Part shown: piece by piece, positions 48,201-60,888 of the stretch | Layout: each line of letters opens with the position of its first letter | How positions within the stretch are numbered: the first letter of the stretch is position 1 | Assembly: GCF_000218685.1 (NCBI RefSeq) | Contig: NW_006763290.1 | Span: 5,172,908 to 5,236,907, forward strand | Source: Serpula lacrymans var. lacrymans S7.9 | Lineage: Eukaryota > Basidiomycota > Agaricomycetes > Boletales > Serpulaceae | Direction of reading: 5' to 3' | Length of the DNA: 64,000 nt | Translations under genes and position numbers: made by a program | Notes under the pieces: generated by a model | What the model was told of the DNA's origin: nothing | Seen by the model: the letters and a program-made list of their open reading frames with translations, nothing else | The model's database searches: none

Positions 48201-51200
48201 GACAATGTTATTGTTTTACGAACCTGTGAGGCCGAGATAGGTGCCTGGTCAGATAAGATACCATCATCTTTAGCAGCTCCAATTGTAGAATCACTATCTG
48301 GATCATTTTTCGTCGCAACAGGAATATACGAATCCTCTGGAAATATTTCTCTAGGTGCCGTGAGCGACGGCTCCAACTTCATTTCAGAAATAGCATCCTT
48401 CCCTGCTTGTGCAGGCTCACAGGTTGTCTCAGGTTCCACCTCAGAGGCTTCAGATGCCGATGACGTGAATGAATCACCAGTTACTCGTCTCATGGATAAA
48501 CGGCCCCCTTCGGCTTCTGAGACACTTGAGGAAGGAATGTGTAGGTCACCAAAAGCACTGGGTAAATCGTATTTCTTTGGCCACATTGCTCGAACAGACC
48601 CAAAGGCGGAAACTCGACGACTATTGCGATCCAAGGTGTTTGCAGGTCGAGGCTTTGGCAATTTGTCAAAATCCTGCTGCCATGCTACAATCTTGTCCTG
48701 CCTATACGAGCGTATGTGGTTTAATGCTAAAGTATCAGTAGGCGATGACTCCTTGTAAATTCGGTTGATGAGGTTACTAATTTCTTCCCTCTCTGCTTCA
48801 GCCCGGGAAATCAAAATATTGATATCCACTGTGAGACGTGCATCATGCTCCTCGTCGCCGGTAGAAGCATCGATACTAATCAACTTGAGATCGTCAACTA
48901 AAGCAGTGTACCACATCAGGTTTCGGCGATGCAAACGTTCAAAGTCTGCGTTTTTCAGCTCCAGTTGGGTTTCTGGACGCACACGTATACGCATAGGAGG
49001 GTAAACAACCTCATGAAGCAAGATAGGATCTGCTTGAAATCGTACAGTCATTCCTTTTGAAGCAAAATACCGGATATGGTGTTGGTATATGTTGTGTTGA
49101 CAGCCAGCTCCTTGAACAAGCTGCACATCAGCCGGGTAAAAATGCAGTTCCAAGAATTTTGCAAACGAATAGCGTTGCATCTCCTCTGAAACAGGAATAA
49201 ATGGAGTTGCTGAACCACATACACGGCAGGCACTCCAGGTAGTGATTAATTCAGGGGAGGGATGGACGTTTCGACCTTTAATTTGACCATCCCATTGCTC
49301 CACAGCAACAAAAAGGCGAGTTTCGTTGTGGACGTAGACTTTGCAGTGACGAGCTAGTGGTTGGGTGCAACCCTTACCCGTGCATATGGCCTTGGGATCC
49401 AAGAATTGCACTAGAGTGTCAGAAACGGATTTTTCGATGTATTGTCCAAGGGTACAGTCTTTCTCCCCATAGAATGTGATGTAGTTGAGATGAGGTGCGA
49501 AACAAGCTCGATGTAAGCCAAATTCCGCAATAGGCATAGTATATTCCCAAAGGCTTATACGCTGATACTTCTCGACCACGAAATCATCGCTATTTTTCCG
49601 TAGATACCACTCCCAGATGCGTCGTTGCTCTTCATGTTGCCATTTTACTAGACTCAGTTGGCTTTCTAAAGATATATCTGCAGCAGTCTTGAGGGGCAAC
49701 TGGGGTTCTTCCATCCTTGGGCTTAAGATCATTGGGGAAGTAATGAGGGTTGACTGTGGGAATATGTGGGGAGAAGAGTTGGGCTGAGGATCGAAGTATC
49801 CACTAGGGGCTTCAGCGACGTCCGAGAGACCAGTCTGGCTTAGAAGTGGTGTCCCGGGCATATCTGGTAGATGTAGTGCCTCTATCTGAGCCTTGACATC
49901 GTCCGCATCATGGGTAGCCTCTATGATCGGCATTGGAGTGACGGACATCTCCATTATATGTCCCTTGTGACCCTGCTCTTCTCGTCGAACAACTTCGTCT
50001 TCCCAAGCCCTCTTAACATACATAAGCTCATCATCTAGCTCTTTCATACGCCGTAGTGGCTGGGGAGGTGGGAACCTCAAAGTCGCAGAAACAGATATGA
50101 AGGTTTTGGTATAAGGTTCGAGTGATTGGTGTATGCGCTTCGATAGTCGCATCTGCTCTGCTTCATCGTCGGGAAGGTCTTCCTCAGCTGTGCTTTCCGT
50201 TTGAAAAACATTTAACGTGGATTCCACTTCATCCGATGATACAATTAAACGCGCCGACGAGATGGAAGCAGGTACGAGAGACTGTGACCCAGAAGCTCCT
50301 GTTATTTGACGAGATGGGGAAGCAGGGATAGCCTCGGCTGTCAATGATGGCAGTGTAATAACAGAATCCTTCCACAAGTGTGTCTCCAGTTTCAAATTGC
50401 GAACAATAAAAGTGAGGAACCGAGTAACTTTTTTAACCCTTCGGAGCGTCTCGAAATCGCCGCCCCTGAGGATTATGGTACAGCCCATGTCACGACTACA
50501 TCCTTCGAAACGCATATATGTTTTCCGACGACCAGGAATAAGATGATGATCAAAAGTTTGAATGCGGAACCGTTTACAATGTCCCAGCCGACGCTCCAGT
50601 GCAAGCTTGTCCATGGACGAAAATACGTCTGCTTGTGTCATGCGAGCCACGAATTGTATCGCTGATGGTTTCACTGATCTAGCCACGGCGATGTTGTGCT
50701 CAGCTAGAGCTTCTAGTGCAATTCGTGAAACCGATTTCTCGACGATCACAATATGAGGACGTAACGCCGCAATGCGAGACGCGAGATTACCAAGATACTC
50801 CTTTTCCTGGCGGAGAATTTGCCCAAAATGCACGTATTGCCCCTCTACTCGATGAAACTCCAGTGGAAATGTAACAAACATTACGCGAGGGTTTTTTTGA
50901 AATCTTGACATTTGCTTGTGCGCGACATTTTTAGTAATAACCGCACCATCGACATATTCGGAGTCAGATGGACTACCACCTGGTATTTTCTTGATCTTGA
51001 CATAACGACGAACATCCATGTCTTCACCTTGATGATGGGGTAATGCAGTGAAAGTGAGCTCGCGAGCAATCCTAAGAGCAAGTCTCAAAAGTGTTTCCTC
51101 CCATTCTTTGATATTGGGTATCTGTTCCGTACTGAGCATTTGTCGAAGCATGATACGGAGATGAAACATCGAAATGAGGTTCAACTCCTGTGCATATCTA

Positions 51201-52823
51201 AAACAACGCCTTGAGCTTTTCGCTGGCAGTAGAAAATACAATAACCTACGCAGTGCTATCCCTTCTAGTACGCCACCCCGCATCCATGGAAATAAATTGG
51301 TCTAGTCTACTCTGAACCCGACTCCGAATAAAAGGTGTTGCTACGTCAAAATCGCCAAAAGAATTGAAACGGGACCTCATCATACTCGTCCCTCCAGGGC
51401 TGTCGGGACCATGTTGATCGGGAGAACTCATTGGAAATTGTATTGAACTCATAGGACCCTCGGACACAGGCACCATCACTGGAAAATCAATAGGTGTTTT
51501 GGAGCCTGGAGCTGTAGGGGAATGGTCATTAAATGCGCTTGATGATGTGACAGGGTCTTTTTCCTCATCAGCTAAATTTCTTCGAAAAGGCGCTGTAATC
51601 TCTCGGACTGGTTCCCATGTGCTTCCTGGATCCCACATCCCATCGATCTCCCTCGGAGTGATAGGCCTTGAACCGAAGCCACTATCGTCTGATCCAGATA
51701 TAGGTCTCTTGGTTTCAGCGATGGAATAGAGATTAAATGGTTCATCCGTACGTCCAAATAGCTGAGACGCTGCAAAGGGAGACTGTGGATGATGATTAAG
51801 CCCCATCATAAATGAATCCACGCCTAGCTGATGGGCAGGAAATGGTGACGTGGTGGATGAAATGATTGATCTTTGATCGTCGTCGTCGTCATCGTCGACT
51901 TTGGCAAGTTTCCCGAGACAGAGATTGCACACACGGACCATGCCGTCGTGCCCAAACCTCGAGCCTTTGATAATATTGGAAGCACAGCGTGAACAGAATA
52001 TTTGACCTAGAGAATCGTTAAGAATGTACTTCCGCAGCAGCCACAATATTGAACTGACCGCATATACGACAGTGATGTTTCCGCCGCCATGTCGTGAATA
52101 TACTTTTACAGTCATAGCATTCTTTACAGTTCTCGTCATCCATCCAATAGTCCCGAGACAACCCTTTTGGTGCGCATTAGAGGCGATTGACATGACACGA
52201 GGAAACGCACCTTCTCCGCGTATTCTACGGATAACTTTAGACACTGAAGCAGAGCGGTGGATTGAAGCAGAAACAGAAGTTCTGATACTTCTGGTATCAT
52301 CTTGTATCGGGAACCCAGGAATAGCAGTTCCAAACATACCACCATCCGGTGTTTCGTAGACAGGAGTATATAGAGGACCTCGAGAGGGCGAGCGGTCATA
52401 GTCTACAGTGAAAGAAGGTGCTTCAGATACAACTGGGGTTAAAGACACGAGGGGAGGCGCTGGGTTTGACGGTAAGACAGACAGTGAATTTGGACGGTCA
52501 GCTGCAGATGATCTAGATGAAAAACTTGACTGGGTATTGTGCAATGCTGTAGCTGAAGGGCGTCGTTGTTCTGCACCAGCAGTGCCATTTGGCTGGGTGA
52601 TTGATGATGGAGCCGCAGAGGATAAAGGTACTGAAAAACTACTTTTCATTCTCGAGAAAAGAGACGTAACGAGGGCATAAGAAGACTGGTCATTCTCATC
52701 TTCCTCGGAAAATGGGTTAAAGGAAGTGAGACTGGTCACATCATCACCAACCTTCGTGCTGCTGCGCGACCTTGAGGGAGGTCCACTGCTGTGTACTGGA
52801 GAATGAATGATTGGAGATTCCAT
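45277..52823 (-). CDS. FAB1: 1-phosphatidylinositol-3-phosphate 5-kinase FAB1 (PIKfyve)
   Basis: Makes PtdIns(3,5)P2 on vacuole and endosome membranes. The start chosen is ATG 52823 ([14 protein letters not shown]); an in-frame ATG at 52946 is less likely. After a Ser-rich segment, the FYVE finger is coded around 52160-51910: [26 protein letters not shown] and [17 protein letters not shown], including the RRKHHCR phosphoinositide-binding motif. Introns at 52210-52164 (47 nt) and just after the RICG codons are needed to read it. An Asp run follows. The CCT-like domain covers about 51.3-50.35 kb ([17 protein letters not shown]), then a Cys-containing region ([12 protein letters not shown]). The C-terminal lipid kinase domain (46.85-45.28 kb) shows [14 protein letters not shown] with the ATP-binding Lys, [25 protein letters not shown] and [16 protein letters not shown]. 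The protein ends SLAELWPDW. Confidence 0.96.
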
Positions 52824-54006
52824 GGGTAAGAGATAAAGGTCGAGCTCAACGGATGAAACGATGAGCAAACCTACGAAAGAGCACCGACGGTCATTGTCTT
52901 GAACAACCCTGAGGGTTATACACTGCCGCACAACCGATACCGCCATAGACGCCCAGAATCGGCATCTCGGCGATCATAGCTCCCACTACTACACCAGACT
53001 GAGTAACGCACGTGTTCACCACAGCTCCCTATCTCGCTTCCCAGTCAGTACTAGCCTGAGCTGGTCCTGACTTTGGATGGCAGGGATCTCGCAATTTTGA
53101 CGCTCATGGAGCTTGCAGGCTCGTACTTATCACATATATCGACATACCGGCGTGTCACATCAACACCGCACCTATCTTTGCATTTCACCCCTATGTCAAG
53201 TTTTACCACTATCGTACGAATCTACTTTCAGCTGCAGTACAAAATCGCTGACCGTCAAGATGACTGGAGACTAGTGTAACACATTGCGCACGGCAAGGAT
53301 CATCATCTTGATATTGGCCGAAAAATATTTAACTTCCCCTGGATAGCCTCGACTTTTAAAATCGACCTTGATGCTGGACCATTGCTGGTTTTGCTTTCAC
53401 TCTTTCCATACTTCAAACATTCCAATGTATTATAGCAACACTACCGCTCTTTACACGTCCATCAACATTGGCTTACCAACCGATGTGGTCGCTACAAGGA
53501 AGTCAAGATTGGCCAGCTACAAACGCTTTTCTGGGCCATACGTTGGACTCTGGTCACACACGCTTTAGACAAGGTGGGTAATGTATACTGTGCAGTTAGC
53601 TGAAAGAACTCTTAGGATGCAACCCCTTACACTCGCACATGTCGAGTTAGTACACTGTCAATTGACGAAAAGGGACATATTGATGTCAACATCCCACATA
53701 CGAACAACTTGGAGCGCATACGGCAACCAATTCGCTCCACAGTTCTTTCTAACTTTACACGAGATAACATACTCTTTACCTCATGTCCATGACTTCGTAC
53801 GACTTATACAGTTATTCACATACACACTTTTACTCGTCGGGTGTCATGTTGACGTTACAGACTCCTCATCGAAGTGCATCTCATCACTGGGGGTGATTAT
53901 TACAAATAAGATCTTTTCGAAATATTACAACATGCTGATTGTGAGTGAGCCTTATACATAAAAGCCATGGCTAACCAGAAAAGCTACCAGTACAATCAAC
54001 TCAACC
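52824..54006. other. Divergent intergenic region between FAB1 and the methyltransferase
   Basis: 1.18 kb holding both promoters. A 126-codon frame at 53581-53961 runs through part of it but has no motif, and its composition (many His, Leu, Thr) looks incidental. AT-rich sequence near 53900 precedes the methyltransferase start. Confidence 0.45.
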
Positions 54007-55215
54007 ATGCTCGAGGCAACCTCCACCCAGAATCTAGTATCTTTTCAAATACCCATTGTGGACATTCGCACTCCATCATGCCTCGAGGAGACTATTCGCA
54101 AAAAGGTTGTCTCTGGACTAGCACGCCCATACAACAAGAAAAGTATTCCTGACTTGTTATTGTATAACGAGACAGGCTTGCGCTTATTCGAAGACCTTAC
54201 CTATCAGCCTGATTATTACTTGACTGGTCTCGAAATTGAAATACTCTCCAAGCACTCCTTGCAAATTGCAGACTCGATTCCAGTTGGCTCATTGATCATG
54301 GAGTTGGGGGCAGGGTTCGTGTCATGACATTTTCACCGGTGTTGCCCACCCTTAACTGCTAACAGTGCTTTGAGAAAGACTGCCCTGATCCTTGATGCAC
54401 TGGAGGCGCAGAAAAAAGAAGTAGCTTATCTGGCGCTGGATTTAGACCGTCCGGAGCTTGTCCGCACCCTCGGACAGCTCAATGGAAAGTATACTCACGT
54501 CAAGCTTGGTGGTCTCTGGGGCACATATGACGACGGCCGTCGATGGTTATCAGAAAATACTTCTGACAGTCCTCGCACGATATTATGGCTTGGCTCTTCT
54601 ATCGGTAACGTGAAACGGGGTGTGTATATCACTTTTCCGTGCACTCCGAATATCTTGTTCAAAGCTCGCTCGTTTCGTTTAGACGATGCCGGCGATTTCA
54701 TACGATCATTTGGCGATGTCCTCTCATCGAAAGACCGTTTCGTCGTGGCCATTGACAGCAGATATCACGAGGTTGATACCATCTGTCGAGCTTACAACGA
54801 CAGGGAAGGCTTCGCCGAGCGTTTTTGTCTCAACGGCATAGATAGTTTCAATCAACTTTTCGGACGTGCTATTATAGATATATCTTGTGCTAAATACCGC
54901 ACTGTTTACAACGAGGTGCGTATTGAAGACACGTGATGCTTCTACTGGCTCTTCAGCGTTGATACTTATCGAACATTGTCGCAGGTGAAAGGTCGTCACG
55001 AAGTGTATTATCGCTGTACTCATGATTTCGAAATTCGCCTTCCTGGCGACTACCCTCCGACCTTCTTATACGAAGGTGAACTGATACTTTTAGCGCATTC
55101 GTACAAGTATGCTGCAGTCGAGCGTGAAACGCTTTGGTTGCGAGCTGGAGCTCGTCCAGAGAAGGAATGGATGACTGATGGTTCATATACAGTAACTATG
55201 TTGTCGTGGCCATAA
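54007..55215 (+). CDS. SAM-dependent N-methyltransferase of the EgtD/EasF (histidine-specific) type, 341 aa
   Basis: Four exons: 54007-54314, 54366-54619, 54683-54915 and 54985-55215 (1,026 nt). The N-terminus (IPIVDIRTPSCLEETIRKKV) and KSIPDLLLYNETGLRLFEDL followed by YYLTGLEIEIL are hallmarks of the family that includes the Egt1 methyltransferase domain and EasF/FgaMT, the 4-dimethylallyltryptophan N-methyltransferase. The SAM motif is assembled by splicing as ELGAGALRKTALILDALE. Further blocks are WLGSSIGNVKR, VVAIDSR and YNEVKGRHEVYYR. Length matches the stand-alone enzymes (about 340 aa) rather than Egt1, because no sulfatase-modifying-factor-like domain or DinB region follows. The substrate is unknown: histidine, a tryptophan derivative or another amino acid. 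There are no ergot-alkaloid genes nearby, so an alkaloid role is unlikely from context. Confidence 0.88.
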
Positions 55216-55462
55216 ACATGGACTTTTCTTCTCGATTTCCTGTGTTTTGAAGACATAACTACCATGTATAATAAAGATTATGTACATGTACTCCTCATAT
55301 GTGTCCTATTGATTATCTGAGCTGTGGTTCACTTTATCTGCTATGCTTAAAAAGGGAAAAAGCATAGAAGTGGCAAGCCAGCCGCACTCGCGAGGTAACT
55401 TGAAGCATTCCCTAAACTCATCCAAGTCAAAAGTCATTGAACAGCAGGCATCTCCCTGAATC

Positions 55463-57493
55463 ATGGACGACGACGACGCTGATTATATGCAGGGTAGCGA
55501 TGATGAGGTATTCTTCTCCATCGTCGCTCTTCATCTTTCTGAAAGCTTTCCAGGATTATGGCTTCGACTACTCTGACGGTGACGAAGCCAATGAGTCGGG
55601 AAGCGCAGACGTAGAGAACATGTATTACACCGCCAAGTGTAAGCTCTCACAGTTAAATATACTGACTCTGTCAGTTAAATTTCGCCTCAGCAAAAAAGGA
55701 GGACAATCCAGAGGAAGCACTGAGAGAGTTCAGAGCAATACTTGATCAGGAGGAAGACAAAGGCGATTGGTACGTTGTAGTACCACCAAAACTTGAGTTA
55801 AAGACTTACAAAAGAATGCCCCCTTTACTGAAAGGGGATTCAAAGCTTTGAAGCAGTCCACGAAGCTGCTCTTCCTCGTTCTACACAGACCTGCTGACGC
55901 TCTCAAGACCTACACGCAACTGCTGACATACACTAAATCTGCCGTAACTCGAAATTATTCGGAGAAGACTATCAATGGTATCTTGGATTATGTCGGTGGA
56001 GGCAAAAGTGGTCCTGTAGAGGTCGATGTGCTTGAAAAGTTTTATCAAGTTACAAAAGATGCTCTGGAGGAGGCAAAGAACGAGGTCTATCCCGTGCCTT
56101 CTTTTTAAAATACCCACTTGACGAACATGCTTTCTTCAGCGATTATCTGTAAAGACCAATCTCAAACTTGCCAAACTATGGCTTGACCGTAAAGAATACG
56201 GGCGCTTATCCAAAGTATGTCCCTACACAAGAGTGCATGACGTTGACTTACTCTTTTTCTCAGCTTATTCGAGATTTGCACGATGTCACTGGATCAGGTA
56301 CGGACAATGAAGATCAGTCACAGAAAGGTACCCAGCTGCTCGAGATATATGCTCTTGAGATTCAGATGCACAACGAGATGCGGAATTTCAAGAAGCTCAA
56401 GGTTCGTGACGACTGGCATATTTTTATTTTATATACTTTGTTTGCTGATGGCATTGATGGATATCGTAGGAAATATACAACGCCTCCAACAGTGTCCGTT
56501 CTGCTATACCTCATCCGCGTATTATGGGAGTCATCAAAGAATGTGGTGGAAAGATGTGGATGGGAGAACGTAAGTACACAACCTCATTTAAACCAAGTGC
56601 TCATCTGAAAATTTCCAGGTCAATGGAACCGAGCGAGTGAAGACTTCTTCGAGTCTTTCAGAAATTACGATGAAGCTGGCTCCCCACAGAGAATCCAAGT
56701 ACTCAAATACCTCGTCCTAGCCAACATGTTAACAGGAAGCGAGGTGAACCCATTTGATAGTCAGGAAACGAAACCGTGAATATGACCAGGTCTTCAATCT
56801 TGTGCTCAATAAACTGATGCATGTTGCAGATACAAGAATGATCCGCAGATAAAAGCTATGACGGACCTTGTCGATGCTTATCAACGACGTGAAGTACATT
56901 CGGCCGAGAAGATCCTCAGAAGTGAGTGTCAAATTTGTGTGCAAATGAATCGTGTTAATTATCCTTCAATCAGACAACAGATCAACTATTATGGACGACA
57001 CTTTCATACGTTCATATATCGGAGAGTTATTGCGAAGTTTGCGTACCTCGTACCTTATTGACCTTATCAAACCATATACGCGCCTTGAGTTGTCATTCCT
57101 AGCAAAGGTATGGATAACGCGCAAACCGACTTTCTCATTGGATCCTGATTAGAAATTGTAGCAACTAAATGTCGAGATCGTGGAAGTCGAGGAACTGCTA
57201 ATCGGTCTAATTCTGGAAGGCAAGGTAGAAGGTCAGATTGATCAAGTCGGAATGAAGCTTGAGTTAGACCGCCAGCAAGTGATTTTTAAGTTTTATCTGA
57301 GCTTTGCTAACACAAAAGCTCTTACAGGCAAAGTTTGGAGAAGAAGCGATATTCAGCTCTAGAAAAGTGGACAGAAGCACTCGAGTCTGTGCATTCTGCT
57401 GTCGTGGCCAAGACATCAACTGGAGGTAGGGCTGACCCAACGATAGGTCTTCCACCGGAAGGATATGTTGGCTTTCGAGATGGACCTTTCTGA
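55463..57493 (+). CDS. CSN2: COP9 signalosome subunit 2 (CSN2)
   Basis: PCI-domain subunit of the COP9 signalosome, which removes NEDD8 from cullins; CSN2 contacts the cullin-RBX1 arm. The start is ATG 55463 ([15 protein letters not shown]), an acidic N-terminus followed by [20 protein letters not shown] and ENMYYTAK, as in all CSN2/PSMD11-like proteins. Then come [52 protein letters not shown] and [20 protein letters not shown]. The PCI part has [20 protein letters not shown] and [20 protein letters not shown], ending in [20 protein letters not shown]. The last residues ([10 protein letters not shown]) close at TGA 57491. The gene is intron-rich (about nine introns). Some exons overlap misleading longer frames, so exact junctions around 56940-57000 should be taken as approximate. 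Confidence 0.94.
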
Positions 57494-57704
57494 TTTATTT
57501 TGCTCAAACCAAATGTATTCCTACTGAAATCCCTTCAATCGCGTTTCACCTATTGATTTATAAGACGTGATACTTATTACTTGGTGTATGGTATCTAAGG
57601 ATGAAAACTGAAGACCAAGGTTTGACTATAGGGCCCGACTCTGAACACAGGAATTTAGGTTACTCCACGAGTTAGCAGGTATATGATGCAGACGCGTACA
57701 TTAT

Positions 57705-58271
57705 TTATATTGGACGCGTGAATGGCTTCCACTCGTAGTTCCATCCAGCTCGAGGGGGAGTGTCGGTTGGTATTCGCAGCTCCCGGGGGAAGAGGCCGCG
57801 TGCTCTCGACTCCATTGCTCTTTTCTCTGGCTCCGACATAGACTTCATCATCTCAACCTCGACCTCACTCCTTCTCCTTGGATCCTCATGCTTATTTGCC
57901 TCCATATAAAGGCGAGAATCGATCCCCTCCAGTTCAATCATGGCTTGCTTCATGCACTCAAGTTTCCTCGCCAACTCTGCTTCCCGCTTTTTTCGCTGGT
58001 GACGTTGGTGAAGAAGCCATGCTCGCTCTATGGTTTCGTGCGCCTGAACAGAGGGTATGGCGCGCTGAAGGGCGCGACCAACGTCTGGTCTCCATGTTCC
58101 AATTGGAGTGGGTTTATTACGAATATTGCTGGGATATAGAACACGACGAAGGATTTCTTTTTTAGGATCCCCACCAGTCGCCTCTGCTTTCCTCCCTGCG
58201 TGTCGCACGGATGTCTGCGATATTCTGAAAAACTGCTTGGAGCTCCCAGGTGCAAACAACGAGAAAGACAT
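57705..58271 (-). CDS. MRPL40: Mitochondrial large-subunit ribosomal protein mL40
   Basis: Single exon of 188 codons from ATG 58271. The N-terminus (MSFSLFAPGSSKQFFRISQT) has few acidic residues and ends in a basic stretch SVRHAGRKAE, fitting a mitochondrial presequence. The core is DPKKEILRRVLYPSN, then PSVQAHETIERAWLLHQRHQ and a long basic helix RKKREAELARKLECMKQAM. The end is LFPRELRIPTDTPPRAGWNY, the motif I associate with fungal mL40 (yeast Mrpl28). Size and charge fit. The call is from recalled family motifs. It converges with CSN2 across a 211-bp spacer. Confidence 0.85.
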   Translation of the reverse strand: MSFSLFAPGSSKQFFRISQTSVRHAGRKAEATGGDPKKEILRRVLYPSNIRNKPTPIGTWRPDVGRALQRAIPSVQAHETIERAWLLHQRHQRKKREAELARKLECMKQAMIELEGIDSRLYMEANKHEDPRRRSEVEVEMMKSMSEPEKRAMESRARGLFPRELRIPTDTPPRAGWNYEWKPFTRPI

Positions 58272-60888
58272 GGTTGGTGAGCGGGAATGCTTCAGAGAAA
58301 AAGGTCAGAAGTGTTAAAAGTATTTCCTTTCCCACGGCTGATAAAAATGTCATTTTTAAATACTTTATGAAAGATACAACAAAAATATTATATTTTAAAT
58401 TACAAGTCACGCTACAGTCACGCCCAGGATTCTGCCGCGGCTTGCGAGGTTGCAAGTTGAAAGCTCGACTTGGGGAAGCCACATGTACCAGCACCTCATC
58501 ATGCATTGTGGATGGTCCTCATGTTACTGTTGGCAGTATTCTCAGTTGGCCAATCTTGCGGGGAGATCTATCTAACACCATGCATCCTTTCATTCATCTG
58601 ACTCCCACTCATGATATGAACTGCCTGAACCTTCGTCGTTGCCCAGACATCGACAAAGGATAAGTTAATGCGGGGGGTTCCGTCTAATAACAGCGTGCTA
58701 TCCCTTCACTTTCAGGGGAACACAGGATGAAGGACAGCCCGGCGAAACTACGAGAGAGGTGCCATCTCTGGGTACTAACAAAACTTCCGGACCTGGCGCG
58801 AACTTACTACGGCGCAGGAGGTCACTAACCTGTTCTCGCAAGGGTGTCCTAACACGGTGGTCATCATACTATGGGAAAACGTATACGGGACACTCCACTA
58901 CTATGTTTTTCAGACGGTAAGTAATTATGAACTGCTTTACAAGTAAACGCTTTCTCGATAAAGCTAGTGCGGTTGTCTTCATATGACTGTTGGTAACAAC
59001 AGAGCCTCTCAATCAGGTCTCGTGTGACAGATAGTAATATCAGCATACTTTTTTGAACCTCTTTGGGGATGGACTGTTTGAGTGCCGTCTCGCTACTTGG
59101 TCCATATCACCAATGATGGTATAAATTCAGTCCAGAAAGTTACTTACAGCATCCATCCCCCTTGCGATCCATTATCTCTTTTGTGTTGATTCAATCGTGT
59201 CTGTCATAGGCCAACCGGATCAGAATTTAGCTCAGAATGTACTGTTCAGTGATCCAAGGCACATTAGCGTCCCACCACGAACGCTACGAGGGATAATTCA
59301 TTGCCCCTTTCACCCGTTTACCCCACTGTTGCCGTGAGTCTGTCGCCTCCTTGATTCGGCTCGTCTTGACCCGAGAAAAACGTGCAACTACTGTCTCCCC
59401 CGCTGAATCGCATCGATGCGTATATGGATATATATTCTGTAACAGTTAAGGCTGTACGTTGAAATTTCTGGGCGTTATTTTCCAGCTGTCTTGCTTCAAT
59501 AGTTTTTGTTGACAGTTCTGATGGCCTTGTCAGCTAATTCCTGTGTGTTATTCATGTCAGCAGGTGTTGGGCCTAGGGCGCTGTTTCAATTTTGATAATT
59601 CTACATGAAGAGGGGCGGCGGTACTTGAGTGACATGCTAACATGCGTCAACCTATGCAAGATGCCTCCCGGCCTCTTTGGTTCTATTCATCCATCAGTTT
59701 TTAATTCTTCGAAGAATATTCCGGGCACCGGACAGTGGCCAGCACGCCCACTTCTTTAAGCTCGTTTTTCTCATGTCTTGCGTTTGCTACGGCATGCATG
59801 GCCTATTTAGACTTCACACGCGACAGTGTGCCCCTCAACTTGAAAGACATCTGGAAGTTTGCGAGAGACGACTGGTGAGAGTCGACTCACCGCTATATTT
59901 CAATACCAGTGGTTTTACTGGCAGTCGTTATCAGGAGGATGAAGTGGAGTATTACTACTCAGCACACGATCCGATGCTAATGTTGCCAGTTTAATTATCG
60001 CATAGGCGCTGATGCTACAGCATAGGACTCGGATGCCCGCCGATTTGCTGATGCTTAGATGGTATCGACTTTGCTGTCTTAGATTCCATGAGCAGCTGTC
60101 CGCAACCTCAGGCTGTAGTAGGGTTGCTAATTACTGGCAACTACCGGCCCCTCAATAATCTCATCCTCGGACTAGCTAGGCGCCCGATATTCAACAATGT
60201 TCCCCGGTGGCCAAATCCGAATTCTTCTGGAGACTCCTGGGGTAACTAAGTAACTTCTTCATTTGGGAATCTGAACCATTTCCTTGATATGTGCAATTAT
60301 TCTTGGTTGGGCCTATAGTATTAGTGGCCATCACGGGATTTCATCAGGCTACCGCACGATAAAGTAGAGTTGTTGGATTCTGATAGTATAATATTGGTTT
60401 ACTACTAGCCCGAGTACGATAGCCACGGTGATGGCACGCTTTCAAAACCCGTGCGGCGAGAGATCCTGATCTTGTGTCCACAAAAGGTGACGGGCTGGGT
60501 GGAATATAACTCCCGAACAATTATTTGCGTCTTGGAAGCTTTCGGTGATTTGGAGTCTCAAGCTAGAGAGGGACATATTGAGGATGGACATGATGGGATC
60601 CAGCATCTTCAAGTTGTATTGCCGAGTCGCCAAGGGCTGGGACGATAGTAAGGGCTTGGATCAGTCCTTCCTAATGTAAAAATAATTATTGAATTTATCG
60701 CGGACCATCTGTCTCTGGTTGGTGGAGTATGGATTTTCAGGTGTATTTGCAGGTTACCGTGACTGAGCCAGGTTGATGCGACAGATAAATCCAAAGGTAA
60801 TCGCGGAGTTGAAAATTTCCTGTTTGCAAAGCAGTACAAATCCACGGAGAGGTCCTTTCGGTTAACGGGTCTTTCCAGTAACAGTGTG
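58272..60888. other. 2.6-kb gene-poor stretch with one unexplained ORF
   Basis: AT-rich with irregular composition. The plus-strand frame at 59677-59994 (105 codons) ends in a segment that looks protein-like (SGFTGSRYQEDEVEYYYSAH), and an overlapping frame reads AYLDFTRDSVPLNLKDIWKF just upstream, near 59800. The two could be pieces of one decayed or spliced gene, but I recognise no family and no clean GT-AG pair of normal size joins them. Otherwise nothing supported; the ends hold promoters of mL40 and uL1m. Confidence 0.4.

Noticed and set aside
52136..52399. Apparent frameshift in the FYVE region of FAB1
   Set aside because: A 47-nt GT-AG intron (52210-52164) and a second intron after the RICG codons restore a full FYVE finger, so no sequence error or pseudogene is needed.
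53581..53961. 126-codon ORF between FAB1 and the methyltransferase
   Set aside because: No recognisable domain, AT-rich, and it lies in promoter space; treated as chance.
54007..57493. A secondary-metabolite or ergot-type gene cluster around the methyltransferase
   Set aside because: Neighbours are FAB1, CSN2 and a mitoribosomal protein; no synthase, prenyltransferase, P450 or transporter is adjacent.
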